Assembly (NCBI GenBank): GCA_000827265.1
Contig: KN834749.1
Span: 1,663,500-1,727,499 of the forward strand
Direction: 5' to 3'
DNA from: Collybiopsis luxurians FD-317 M1
Lineage: Eukaryota > Basidiomycota > Agaricomycetes > Agaricales > Omphalotaceae
Length of the DNA stretch: 64,000 bases
Both the position numbers and the translations under genes were made by a program. Below the pieces are notes generated by a model, which saw only the letters and a list, made by a program, of their open reading frames with translations, was not told the origin of the DNA and did no database searches. Positions 46,827 to 57,899 of the stretch are shown here, in pieces. Within the stretch, counting starts at the first letter, position 1. Every line of letters starts with the position of its first letter.

Positions 46827-48058
46827 TCAAGAGAGGGAGGGGAACGCCTCTTGGTCATCGACGTCAACTTTAGCTTGAGCGGAGCTGTTCTGACGTCCTC
46901 CGCCACGCCCACCACCTCGGCCACGCTCTGGTCCTCCACGTCGTCCCCGATCTCCGCCGCGTCCTCTACCACCTCGAGGACGATCATTTGCGAAACGTCC
47001 ATCGATTTCGATGTAAACCTTCTCTTCCTTCTTGGCGCGCGCCTTGTGTGCAGCTTTACCCTGCGAAGGCATAAGATTGGGACAGACGATAGTAGAAACT
47101 GCTTACCTTGCCGGCAAAGTAAGCTTCTTCATCGCCGCCCTTTTGAATAGCAACGGCATCCTTCCAGATATCACCGCCGGCGCCTTCATTGGCCTGACGC
47201 ACCTGGGGTTTCTCGGGTAGAACTGAGGCCTCCTTCTCCTTCTTCTGAGCGAGATACTGGTCGAGAGTGAGCGTATTATCTTCTTCTTCTTCCTCCCTGC
47301 GACGGTTTTCGCGTTCGGGCTTGTCTTCGGTAGCAGCTGGAGCCACAGCGGTCTCGCCTCCAGTAGTAGGAGTGTCCCAAGCGGAAGCTTCATTTCCACC
47401 GCTGGTACCCCATGCTTGCTCGGCGGCGGCATCGACAGTAGCTGCAGCCTCGGCTTGCAATTCGGTGTTGCCGTCATCTCCTCCCCAACCTTGATGAATC
47501 TTCTTGTCCGAATCACTGGAGGAAAAAAAAACAGATAAATATCAATCGATCAAAATCTGGCCTACTACGCACGTTTTGCCAGTAGCACTATGACGATCAG
47601 GACGGTCGCGGCGAACACCACGGCCTCCCCGAGCCCCACCACGACCACGACCACGGTTTTCGACTAGGGTAGAAATCAGATCAGATATAAGGAACAAAGA
47701 CAGGGTGCTTACACTTCCTAGGAGCAGCCTCGGCTTCTTCTACACCATTTTGGTTTGGGTTACCATCTGCACGAGTAGAGGATCTAGCACCGCCGCGTTG
47801 GTAGTACTGCACATTGTAAGAGAGCAATAAAGGGAATGGAGTTTTCACGGCCGTACCTTGCCGCCACGAGGACCAGACTTTTGTGCTTGTGGCTTTGCAG
47901 GGACAGGAGGAGCAGGAGGGGCCTTGGATGGAGCAGGGGTGGGAGAAGAAGGGCGAGAATTGCCTTGCGATGAACTGTTAAAGATATTTCTTGTCTTTCA
48001 AGAAAGTCATACCTTCATCAAGGAGAGCAAAGGGGTTTTTGGAGGCGACTCCCGACAT
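46827..48058 (-). CDS. STM1: Stm1/SERBP1-type ribosome preservation factor (HABP4_PAI-RBP1)
   Basis: Binds 80S ribosomes and blocks the mRNA channel in resting cells; it also binds RNA. The start MSGVASKNPFALL is followed after an intron by a Pro/Ser-rich stretch, GPRGGKYYQRGGARSS, and the RG-rich NRGRGRGGARGGRGVRRDRPDRHSATGKTDSDKKIHQGWGG, with the Asp-rich HABP4 motif in HQGWGGDDG. The middle is acidic (ENRRREEEEEDNTLTLDQYLAQ), where TLDQYLAQ-KKEK resembles the SERBP1 ribosome-binding helix. The C-terminus has a long RGG box (GGRGRGGDRGRRGG) and ends EAFPSLS, the conserved tail of this family. Several introns split it. Stop TGA 46827-46829. Confidence 0.87.
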
Positions 48059-48360
48059 TTTGACGGGGCCTTTACAAGATTAGCAGACTAGAGTTGAAGA
48101 TCACCTGGAGATTTTTGGTTTGTGTGCTTTCTTCAAGCTTTGACCAGCTTGCAACCCACTACGGCAGCATAGTCCCGTGACCTTGGAACGTGATCGTGGG
48201 AAACTTGTACAGCACATTCAAGCGCCGTTCGGCAAAGTCCCGTGACTTTTTTCTATAAAGGTCGGGCTCGAGGTGCTCTGACTCTCTTAACGCTTTTTAT
48301 TCAAGGCAAGTAAATCATCTTCTTAGTACAGTATCATTATCTAACTCTCAAATTTAGTCA
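48059..48360. promoter_or_regulatory. STM1 promoter with two AGTCCCGTGAC elements
   Basis: The 11-mer AGTCCCGTGAC occurs at 48171-48181 and 48236-48246, 65 bp apart and in the same orientation. Both lie upstream of STM1 and downstream of the candidate small gene. TATAAAGG at about 48255 is TATA-like. Repeated non-coding sequence at this spacing suggests a paired factor-binding site. Confidence 0.5.
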
Positions 48361-48653
48361 TTAAAAGCATTCCTCGATGATGATTTCCCCGCCTTTACGG
48401 ACTGGAGGGAGTCGATGACCTTGAGGAACCGTCCAATTATTGACTGAGAAGGACTTACGATGGGACTTGGGTGCGGTGAATTCATTGAAATTTTCATTTT
48501 TCACGGCCAATTCTTCGTAATTAGCCAGTGGATTACATCGCAATGTCTCGTTGTACAACTGATTTTTTAATACGAATTTTGTGTGTGTGTGAATTGGCTA
48601 TTATTGGCAGCCACATGACTTGATGATAGCCTTTCGAAGAATTGCAGCAGCAT
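48361..48653 (-). CDS. Candidate small gene, 78 aa, mitochondrial-type leader
   Basis: Two exons: 48615-48653 and 48361-48558, with a 56-nt intron (donor GTGGCT, acceptor ATCAG). Predicted protein: MLLQFFERLSSSH, then LYNETLRCNPLANYEELAVKN, SHRKSFSVNNWTVPQGH and PPVRKGGEIIIEECF. The N-terminus, rich in Leu, Phe, Arg and Ser with no acid except one Glu, is like a mitochondrial presequence. The downstream 65 codons are open and of normal composition. Start codons of this gene and of SPP1 (48670) are only 16 bp apart, so 5' ends must overlap. I do not recognise the family. Without the intron the frame has no ATG. Confidence 0.45.
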
Positions 48654-48669
48654 CTCTTTCCTTCCCGTC

Positions 48670-51600
48670 ATGTCTCGGCGGCTTACTATTTCCTCCCTGC
48701 TCTGCGACGACGACCCAAATACAAAGTCAGAGCCTCAGATTGTCCCTGAACCTGTTCTTCTTGCTCCCCATCTCAGACGTTCTCCTCATCGCGTAGAAAC
48801 AGTCACCCCTTCCCAGCCTACAACCGTTTCGGCTTCTGCAAAACTCGGTCTTGACGCTTTAGTTCATGCTGCTGCAGAGGAACGTTCCAGATTGCCATCC
48901 AGCTGGTCGTCCTCAGACCCTTCCTATGGTTACTCTCCCGAAGATTCCTTACAGCGCCATCAGCAGCAACTTGAACAGAGGCTTGTTCATCGTGAACAAA
49001 TCCTGGGCTACAATGATACCCACCGGCACGGTCGGAAATCTGACCCTTTGCCAGGTCCTGGCATGCGTAACATAATGGGTCCAACAGTACCGTCAACACC
49101 GGGTATCGGCTCTTCTTATCATTCAGTTTCTCCGACTACTACCCATCCAACTGCGACGGTGTCTGGTTTTTCAGCTGAACCTAGCCAGGAGCACCTGCAC
49201 AAAAAGAGGAGATATTCGGATGACAGGATTCCTGAGTTTGAGCATCCTGGGCTGCGGGATGAGTCTGACCGCTATCGACAGCCTAGTCACCTGGAGACCG
49301 AAGATATGGACCGTAGCAGGAATCGGGCCTCGATATCCGCTCTTACCAGTCCTACCGTTGCTTCTTTCACCGCCAGCCCTCCTCTTCCATCTCGCAGGAC
49401 CGGTTATGACCCTGTTCATGAAAATGATCATAACCCAGCCTACAATAATCCTCGTTTTTGGGGTCAAACGCAAAGGACTCTTCGGACCTCGGAGGTGATC
49501 GACATCCCCGAGCGAGATGTAGAGATGCAGGTAGAGGAAGAGAGAGCTGACAGTACAAAAAGGGCACGAACTGGTCATGTAGGTCGTCACTGCGTCTATA
49601 AACCTCTTCTGATCTCGGTCTCAGTCTCCTTACCCTCATTCTGGGTCTCCTTATCAAGAACGGCCACTTTCGCGGTCTGATGCTCAATTCCGTCATCAAT
49701 ATAACTATCCCACCTCCGCGGCTAACAGTCGATCTCCGCACTTCCAGCACGATCACATACGCGACCAAGACAGCCATGGCCAATATCCTCAACGAGATCG
49801 TGATTCGTACGGTGCGACATCACAACTTCCTGCATCCTTTGGCACGCAGTCTTCTCATTCTCGAGACCCTCCATCTGCTCAGCAGCAGCAGTATCGAGTA
49901 ATTAGTCCGACTGGACGTCGATCACCGCCAGGGAGTCAGGCTGGAAGGGCCATTGCTGCAAAGAAGGTGGAGCAGGAGCATTACATGCCCATCATGGAAT
50001 CTGTTCTTTCTCCCGAAGTGAAGAGAGAGGTGTCAACGGCCCCTCATGCGGTCCAGGAACCAGGAAAGAGGAAAGAAAAGAAGACCTCCCGCACGAAAGA
50101 GCTTCCACATTCTTCGTTCACCTCATCTCCAGGACCGGTTGTCAAACCGGAGATCTCCACGTCACTCCCACCATCTCCACCAGTTTCTTCTGCGCATCGG
50201 CAAATTGGTCCGCCAACCAAGCATCAGCAAGACGACCCCCATGAATGGTTCCTAGAACAGTATACTGATGGCGATGATCGGCGGAATATCAAGCGACCCC
50301 ATTCATCCATTGCTGCCTCATCACCTGTTCCCGCAGTACCTCCTGCATCAATGATTGTCAATTCAGATTCTGCCAGACGTTCCACGGCCAGCCCAGTTGC
50401 CTCAAAACCGGCAAAAAACACATTGGTTCTTTCCTCATCAGACTCTAGGAGGCGCGATGACGATAAAGACGGTGATGATGCGATGATGGCGCTTGAGCAA
50501 GAACTGGATGCGGAACTCGCGGGAGTCGTACAAAAGCCGCCCTCTCCGTCATACGACACTGATGTCATGGATGTAGATGTCGACCAGGCAGTCGCCGAAC
50601 TAGTGGATGAAACGCTCGGTGATGGTGCTGGTGATGTCGTCAGTCCAAATACTCAGCAAAAGCAGATTCACGACGAAGAAGACAGATTCGAGGCGACCAT
50701 CGACATGGCACATCGCGAAGACGAACAGCTTGAAAATGATGAAGATAAAGCCATGGATGTGGATGTGGATGTTGAGGACGAATTACTCAGCCTTCTTGAT
50801 GAACGCCCGAATTCCCGCATGTCGGCCGCTGCTTCAATTGTTCATAACACAACTATTCCGTCGATCATCCAATTGGACTCAGTCAAAGCTAAAGCTTCAA
50901 AGAACAAAGCGTCACCTGTCTCTCACCTGAAAAATGAAGAGATGGAAGTATCACCACACCCCGTTTCACCTTCGAGGCCGTCGAGTGCGGGTGGCACTGG
51001 CCAGTCTTCTGCGAGACCTTTAGAAGATAACAGGGAGAGTATGCCCCCCCCATTGACCCTGAAAGATAAGCCCGACGTAGCAGCTGTGGCAACGCAGCCA
51101 AAAAGGAAGGGAAAGGTACATTCAAACGTTGTCCATTGTTTATGTTTATGCTGATTCCATCCATTTTGCAGCCTGGTCCGAAGCCAAAGCCCCGAAACCT
51201 AGACGGTACAATCGTCGGCGCTCCTCTACCGAAGCCCAGAGCAAAGCCGGGTCCTAAACCCAAGCCTCGAGACGAATTCGGCAATATCATTCGTACACCA
51301 ACGATCCCCGTTGCCACTGCCGCTGTCGTTACTTCTCGTGCCACCTCATCTGCCACTCCTGCCCCCCCTATTCCTCCTCCCCCTCAGGTCAACCGAACAG
51401 CTTCGGGATCCCATAGTGCACGTTCACGTTCGACTTCTGTCCTCCCCTCCGGATCTGTTGATCCTGAAGGAGAGGCTCAAGACAAGATGGATGACAAAGA
51501 GGACGATAAGGAAGAAGAGGATGACAAACTGTATTGCCTGTGCAAGACAACGTATGATGAAGACAAGCCAATGATTGCTTGTGACTCGTAAGTTTATTCA

Positions 51601-52760
51601 CTAGCTTACTTTGACACTACTAGTTGAACTGTGCTGCTCCAGTTGCGACGAGTGGTACCATATGAAGTGCGTTGAAATTCCTGAACACAAGGGCGACTTG
51701 GTTGATCAGTTCTTCTGCCCCTTGTGCGCCGAAAGTAAGCGTTTGTGGTTTTGGATCCACGGTCGCATTCACTTATGTGCATTTAGAAAATCCTTCGGCT
51801 CAATTGAAAACAACGTACAAACAGCGCTGCCTATTTGGCCTAAATTCTCCAGATCCCGAATCTCCGAAAGCTTGCCATAAACCTGCTCGTACCTTTTCCA
51901 AATATTGCTCTGAAGGTTGCGGTGTCAAAAACCTCCGCAAGCGAATTGACGGCTATACTAAAAAGGGTGGAAAGAAGGAGGATTTATGGGACATTGTCAA
52001 GACTGCCTCAAAGAGGGAAGGTCTCGTTCGAGTTATCGAACCATCTCTCGTGATGAAAGCCGATGGTGCTGTCGAGAATGATATCGCCAATCTCAAGCCT
52101 GTCCTAAAAGAAATCAAACCTTCGAAAAGCAAGCAGGAGCGTGAAATCGAGCGGTTGAATGGGCTATTGGCTGACATTGAAAAGGTTAGAGACGAGTTGA
52201 GGCGGGGGATGGATATTCTCCTGTCGCGAGAGAAACTTTTGCAACTGGCGAGTGACCGCTCGGAAAATCTTGGTCAGTGTGGTTGGGATCAGAGGTTATG
52301 TTTTTCGGATGAAGATTGGGCAGACTATGGCGAAGGTGTATTAGAGAGCTATACTGAACAAGGGGAAGGTCCTGCGGAAAATGGTAATGGTGAAGAACCA
52401 GAGTGGTGGTGCCCAGGTGATCAGGACTGCGAACGACATGCTGGGTACGTTATTGTTCTCGCTGATCGCTCTTTTAAGTTCTGAAGTTCAAGTGTCAGGT
52501 GGCAAAGCCTTCGTGCGAAGGATGTGGACAAGGAGAAGGAAAAGAAAGAAGAAGCAATATTCAAGCTAACCTCGAGGGAGCGGGAGATTCGTAAACGCAT
52601 CGACCGGATTGAAGAGCAAGAAGCAGGCCCTCTTTTCAGCATGGCCCCGCGTAAAGGTGTTCAGAAGGGAAGCGGTAAATTGAGTAACGGCCATCCCACA
52701 AAGAACAAAGTGAATGGCGACATCTCAAAGAAGGGCAAGAAACGAAAGGTGCCATCTTAA
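48670..52760 (+). CDS. SPP1: PHD-finger COMPASS subunit Spp1/Cfp1-like
   Basis: Histone H3K4 methyltransferase (COMPASS) targeting subunit. The start MSRRLTISSLLCDDDPN opens a disordered region of about 800 residues with Ser/Pro/His-rich tracts. An intron at about 49578 restores PYPHSGSPYQERPLSRSD. Two AT-hook-like repeats follow (PGPKPKPRNLDG and PGPKPKPRDEFG). The PHD finger is KLYCLCKTTYDEDKPMIACDS, an intron, then CDEWYHMKCVEIPE and QFFCPLCAE, holding the Cys4-His-Cys3 set. The C-terminal part matches Cfp1: FSKYCSEGCGVKNLRKRID, a long helix (KQEREIERLNGLLADIEKVRDELRR) and CGWDQRLCFSDEDWADYG, ending GKKRKVPS. There is no CXXC zinc finger, as in yeast Spp1. Total about 1,200 residues, long for the family because of the N-terminal disorder. 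Confidence 0.87.
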
Positions 52761-53057
52761 CGTGTGACGATTATAGATTCCTCCTCCCTCTCTCGTATGT
52801 GTATTTTTAAACCCACTTTTCTCGCGTAAAGCGAGATATCGTATCTTGCAATTTTGTAGAGTCGCAGCTTTCGCATATTAATACTCCCCGCTTGTTGGCT
52901 TCTGTCTTGTCACGATCGACGCTTAATTTCTTGTATTCTACAAACCTTTATTCGTTATGTAGCTACTTAGGTTCTGTGTTTAAATAAGTGTACATGGCCG
53001 CTACCCACCTATGAAAAATTACGGTACATCTCCCAACAGGTCGACCTGTATGGTATC
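52761..53057. other. Intergenic, 297 bp, between convergent SPP1 and LSM1
   Basis: 3' flanks only. Nothing else is supported. Confidence 0.5.
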
Positions 53058-53680
53058 CTAATAGCCATCTCCTTCTCCGCCCTCCTTACAAAACCCTTTT
53101 TGCTCGAAAAGAACCTGTGATTTAGCATCGTCGACGTGCTTCTTGATTTCAATGGCGCGTTTGTGAAATGGTTCGAGCTCATGGTATTCTACTTGGCGTA
53201 AAGGGATGTCATCTTCCTTGTCGAGGTCCTAAAAGTTTTTTTTTTTTTTTTTTGGTCAGAAACACTCTTTGGACATGCTGCAAGCCGGCTTACAATTTCA
53301 CCCAATAAAACGACATTTTCACCTCTGATTAGAAATAAGCCATGCCAATTTTCCGCGAATAAGTTTTCATGATATATCCTCTCCACAGTGTCTTCTAAAA
53401 CGAGATTTGCTGGTGTGACGGTGAATGAAAGCTTCATCTGCCAAAGAGTAAAACAAAAACATACCGAACTGGTCGTAGGATCGTAGGACACCGTGCAACT
53501 TTCTACCATCTCGCAGTATGACCAGCATCTTCCCTAATGTAATATCGCAGGGGAAGGTATTCAAGTGGAAAGCATATTTTTTAGAGACGAGGAGGGTTCG
53601 AAGGATTGACTGTGGGTAGACGTACTGTCCACACAATCGACTAGAGATCCCGACGTTGTGAATGGGATTAAAGAATCCAT
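53058..53680 (-). CDS. LSM1: Sm-like protein Lsm1 (mRNA decapping activator)
   Basis: Cytoplasmic Lsm1-7 ring subunit that binds deadenylated mRNA 3' ends. Exon 1 (53626-53680) codes MDSLIPFTTSGSLVDCVD. The acceptor before GGAAGATG joins RKMLVILRDGRKLHGVLRSYDQF, which is Sm1, and the next exon gives ANLVLEDTVERIYHENLFAENWHGLFLIRGENVVLLGEI, which is Sm2. IRGENVVLLGE is diagnostic. The C-terminal extension typical of Lsm1 is DLDKEDDIPLRQVEYHELEPFHKRAIEIKKHV and ends CKEGGEGDGY. An upstream in-frame ATG in an unspliced reading is excluded because the first exon matches Lsm1. Stop TAG 53058-53060. Confidence 0.95.
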
Positions 53681-53873
53681 GATTCAAAGTTGAGAAAGTA
53701 CAAGGATGAAGACGAGTGATGTGACAATCACGGCACTACTTGGATTTAAAGAAAAAATTATTTCTGCGTATCTACAATTTCTATGCTAGTCTCTACTGCA
53801 CATCCACATATTACAGCCTTTGCCACCATTAGCGGAGGTCATCAAAGAGTAAACGTCAACGTACAACGCGATT

Positions 53874-54198
53874 TTATGATAACTTGTGTTCGTCCTTGTT
53901 CCCCGACTTCCATATTCTATGTAGGAAGCTGTAGCATGTGGGACATAGATGATGAGCGAGTTTTGGTCCCCCGCATCCTGGGCAGTGGACAATATCTTGT
54001 AAAGAGTATGGGTGACTGTATAGAATGGACCTAGTACAACGCACTGTGCTTGTCGTTTAAGCCCTTGTTGGCCGCCCGCATAGCTTTTCGTGAATGCGAG
54101 ACCTTCTTTTTGGGTACAGCTAGAAGGATACGAGGAAAAAGCTCTTGAATAAAAGAAGAAAGGGATTGCCTTGGGAATAGAGCAGTCAAGGACGCCAT
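53874..54198 (-). CDS. MRPL32: Mitochondrial ribosomal protein bL32m
   Basis: Two exons, 54045-54198 and 53874-53995, give 91 aa. The N-terminal part MASLTALFPRQSLSSFIQELFPRILLA is a presequence. Then come VPKKKVSHSRKAMRAANKGLKDKHN and a zinc-binding part with CPGCGGPKLAHHLCPTC (C-x2-C ... C-x2-C), the hallmark of bL32m. In yeast this protein must be cut by the m-AAA protease before it joins the mitoribosome. It is divergent from the complex I gene at 54254, with 55 bp between the two ATGs. The intron (54044 to 53996) removes an in-frame stop. Confidence 0.93.
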
Positions 54199-54253
54199 GG
54201 TAGTTGGCCAAAAGTTAAATAAGCGCCGGGACCTCTTTTAACTAATAACCATA
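54199..54253. promoter_or_regulatory. 55-bp bidirectional promoter of two mitochondrial genes
   Basis: Separates the start codons of bL32m and NDUFA5. Both products act in mitochondria, one in translation and one in respiration, so co-regulation is plausible. Confidence 0.5.
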
Positions 54254-54695
54254 ATGTTCCGTCTTACACGTCCTCTTTTCCAAGTCACAAAGACTACAAC
54301 TGGTATTACTGGCATTGCAGTACACCAAAATCCTCTTCCAGCTTTAACCCAGACCTACAAATCGACCCTCGACGCGCTTGCTGCTTTACCGCAGACTTCC
54401 GTCTACCGCCAAGGAACAGAGGCTCTTACACTAAAAAAGTTGAGCATTGTGAATGCGGCCAATGGGGATATTGCTGCTGTGGAGAAGGAATTGGACGAGG
54501 GACAGATTGAAGAGTCGCTGCTGATTGCTTCGGACGAGCTCAAACTTGTTGAGAAAATGGCTGAATGGAAAGCGTGCGTTGGGAGTAAATTTCAAGTTTG
54601 TTTTACTTATGAATTTGTTTCGCAGATGGGAGCCTCTGGAAGAAAAGTCTGAGCCTGGGCAATGGGAATACCCTGGCACGACGGCGTCAACATGA
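54254..54695 (+). CDS. NDUFA5: Complex I subunit NDUFA5 (B13/NUO-29.9 family)
   Basis: Accessory matrix-arm subunit of NADH:ubiquinone oxidoreductase. Exons 54254-54573 and 54626-54695 give 129 aa. The start MFRLTRPLFQVTKTTTGITGIAVHQNPLPALTQTYKSTLDALAALPQTSVYRQ is close to the family: GI/L-x-GIAVHQ-NPLPALTQTY and VYRQGTEALTLKKL. ANGDIAAVEKELDEGQIEESLLIA and MAEWKAWEPLEEKSEPGQWEY follow. The family ends near WEY-PGTT, as here. The fungal form usually keeps this W-E-P-L-E-E-K block. Stop TGA 54693-54695. Confidence 0.95.
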
Positions 54696-54816
54696 GCTGG
54701 GGAGGAACTGGTGTGTTTTGTAGACGATAAATAGATGTAATAATGTAAATGGCGTAATCCGGAACAAGTGCTTTCCGCACATTTAAGGCCTTTATCACTT
54801 GCTCTCTTGCACAAAC

Positions 54817-56435
54817 ATGCTCTCACGAACTCTCGTCTCGTCTCAAACCTATTTCCGCGCAATGAGTACTCAGGCTCCTAGGGGTCTTGCTGCCGTCCTC
54901 GAAAAGAGACCAGACGATGTAGTCATCACCTTTGCTAAAAGGACTGCGGTAGGTCGCGCAAAGAAGGGCCAGCTCAAAGATACACCTATAGATGAGATGC
55001 TTTATCATCTATTCAAGGTTCATTGCCACCTTTGAATATCTTGCCACAACACTCTAACTCTCTGGCCTAGGAAACCATCGCCAGAACAAAGATCGACCCC
55101 GCAAAAGTGGATGACATCTGTGTCGGTAAGTACTTTACTGCTCAACCTTCGAGAGACAGCCAACTCTTTTGTTAGGAACATGTCACCCTCCCTCTCCCTT
55201 GTATCTATCAAGAGCCGCCGCATTGGCCGCCGGATTCCCTCATACTGTCCCAATCTCAACTGTGAACAGACTATGCTCTTCCGGCCTGATGTCAATCCGG
55301 AACATCGCTCAGGGTATCAAATCTGGCGAGATCACTCTCGGTATAGCTGCTGGAACTGAAAGTATGAGCTTAAAGTACGCGTCTGCCTTTTACTTCCTGC
55401 CTCAACCGCCGCTCATCGGCTTTCCAGTCCACGACCTACCCCAGAGATCTCTGCAATCGTCGCAGAGAATCAGGAGGCCCATGACGCAGTACAGGTATAC
55501 AAAAAATCAGTCCGATATTTCCCATACTGACAGCGTTATTCAGCCCATGGGTTGGACCTCGGAAATGGTCGCGGAAGTATTCAAAGTTCCGAGGGAGAAA
55601 CAAGACCACTATGCTCTGATTTCGCACACCCGTGGGATTGAGGTGGAACGACTTTCTCGAGTCCATGTCCGAATCATTGCTAATACTTTTAGTGTTCTAG
55701 GCCAACGCTAAAGGTGTCTTTGCTGATGAAATTGTCCCCATCACTGTCCGTGGAACCACAATTTCTGTCGACGACACCATCCGTCCTGGTGTTTCCGCCG
55801 AAGGCCTTGCTGCCCTCAAACCTGCCTTCCCAAATTGGAGTCCTAGCACGACAACTGCCGGCAACGCCTCTGGTGTGGGAGATGGTGCCGCTGTCGTTGT
55901 TTTGACCTCTCGGGCAAACGCGGAGAAGGAAGGCATGGAAATTATTGGAAAATATGTTACCAGCACGGTCGTCAGTGTCGAACCCAAAGTTATGGGTATC
56001 TCGCCAGTTATTGCTGTCCCAAAAGTTTTAGAAATGGCCGGATTGAACAAGGAAGACATTGATGTTTACGAGGTTTGTTTTTCTTTTTGTTAGCTTGGAA
56101 CTGCATATCATCTCTCGTTTATAGATCAACGAAGCCTTTGCATCCCAATTTGCTTATTGCGTTGAAGAACTTGGTATCCCTATTGAAAAGATCAATCCTA
56201 ATGGCGGGGCTATTTCAATCAGCCATCCTCTTGGAATGAGTATGTGCAGTGTCTGCGTGACTTTTTTGCTGGTGAAACTGATTCCATGTTAGCTGGGACC
56301 CGTCAGGTCGTCACCGGGCTCGCTGAACTAAAACGCAAGGACAAGAAATTGCTCGTAACTAGCATGTGCATAGGAAGTGGGATGGGTGCTGCAGGCGTGT
56401 TCGTGAACGAGTTCCGGCATGAGACTAAATTGTAA
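54817..56435 (+). CDS. POT1: 3-ketoacyl-CoA thiolase
   Basis: Cleaves 3-oxoacyl-CoA to acetyl-CoA and a shortened acyl-CoA in beta-oxidation. The start [19 protein letters not shown] is followed by [17 protein letters not shown]. The active-site Cys is in [15 protein letters not shown], the His in [17 protein letters not shown] and the second Cys in [20 protein letters not shown] is also present. The catalytic residues are all intact. The Cys in [10 protein letters not shown] lies in the usual CIGGGQGIA position but with a different loop, and HPLGMTG replaces the usual HPLGCTG. The C-terminus FRHETKL ends TKL, a weak PTS1-like tripeptide. No clear PTS2 nonapeptide is seen near the N-terminus. 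Introns at about 55017, 55127 and 55375 were placed by family match. Peroxisomal location is likely, not shown. Confidence 0.9.
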
Positions 56436-56534
56436 TGAACGATACCTTGTATATCACTCGTCAGATAATGGATATACTTTATGTGCATCAAATCATGAGC
56501 GCTTAATTTCCATCTCCCTCTTTCTCGGACCACT

Positions 56535-57712
56535 ATGATCGAAACGATCTACATCGCTAGACATGGTATAGTCTTCCTTTGCGCTTCGAGGTTTATCACC
56601 TGACAATCACTATGCAAGGACAGGGTTCCGACTCAATTGGATCGCAACACACTGGTATTTTGCATCCTTGCTCGAGACGGGAAATTTCCTGATTTGAGCT
56701 TTCCAGGGAAAGTCCTACAGGACTCCCAAGGGATCCTCCTTTGACTGCTTTTGGCGTGGTGAGCTCTCCAACTTGAGACCCGTGGCGGCTGATACTTGGT
56801 CGGAAATACGCTAACAATTCGTGGTAGTCTCAAGCGCAAGAACTGGCAGATTACTTTTCTACATTAGACCAAGATCAGCGACCGACGTTGCTATTCTCCT
56901 CTCCGTACTGTGAATACATTGGCTTTTGGTATTTGTCGATACACTCAACTCGTGTCGTAACAGATCGATGTCTTCAAACTTCTCAACCTATCGCCAAAAC
57001 ATTGGGATTGCCTATTTTCGTGGAGCACGGTATGCTTTTTTTTCCTCTCAAGATTGTTCAGTTGATTGACTGCTATATCAGGATTGTCCGAGTGGTACTC
57101 ACCTGCCGCGCCAGGAACAGGTCTTCATCCTCGTCCAGCTTCCGCTTCCGTTCTCAAAGCATATTTTGACGAAGTAGACGCACAAACATGGTCGTCGATT
57201 CACTACCCATCTCGAAAAGGCGAAGATGTAAATCAAGTGCACTATCGTACCAAAGTAGTCCTGTCCGACTTGATATCTGAAGTCGAAGCGCGCTTTCCAG
57301 ATCATAAACGAGTACTTTTGGTGAGTCATGCCGCGACGGTCATAGCGTTAGCTAGGGAGCTAGCGGGAGATAGGAAGTTGTCGTTAAGGGTCGGATGCTG
57401 TTCGCTAAGTGAGTTTGTTCGAAGAAAGGACGGAGTAGTAGGTAGTGCTAGGTCACAATGGGAGATGAAGAGAGGGGCAGAGGCAGACTTTCTGACGGGG
57501 GGTATACAGAGAGATTGGGGATTTGAAGATATTGAAATTGCCGGTGGACAGGTCAGCCCTTCCCTCTCTGTTAATATGCACCAACTTTACTTGATTTTCC
57601 ACAGGTCGTTGACGATGTCGGAGTCCCTGGTTCGGAAGACGAAGTTGACGAACCTGTAGGATCGATGTTGCGAGTTGACCGTGCGGTGGCCAGAGCAACG
57701 AGCAGTCTCTAG
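56535..57712 (+). CDS. Histidine phosphatase superfamily protein (TFC7/tau55-like)
   Basis: Branch-1 phosphoglycerate-mutase-like fold. The start MIETIYIARHG gives the catalytic RHG triad across the first intron, then FRLNWIATHW and PPLTAFG. SQAQELADYFSTLDQ, LFSSPY, RCLQTSQPIAKTLGLPIFVEHG and LSEWYSP hold the conserved Arg. VLLVSHAATVIALAREL carries the second catalytic His. All four phosphatase core residues look intact. A C-terminal extension (GFEDIEIAGGQVVDDVGVPGSEDEVDEP) goes beyond the fold and ends RAVARATSSL. The TFIIIC subunit tau55 (Tfc7) has this kind of domain, so it may belong to that family; phosphatase activity is equally possible. A paralogue lies at 63108. Stop TAG 57710-57712. 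Confidence 0.8.
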
Positions 57713-57899
57713 AGATTGTTTGGGATCTTAAACCTGCTCATCCTTAGAGTGTAAAGAATAGAATAGATCTACATTCCCCATGCCCGTGGTGGAACGAAAG
57801 AGGCTTTTAATCCTCACAAATTACAGGCGGTAAAAGTACAAGTAATTAAAAGACTGCGATACATGAGGACTTTCAGAATTGGATGCAAATTTAAGACAC

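Noticed and set aside
53786..54211. 141-codon minus-strand frame starting MANYHGVLDC
   Set aside because: It is another frame over the bL32m gene; the spliced model with a zinc motif explains the locus.
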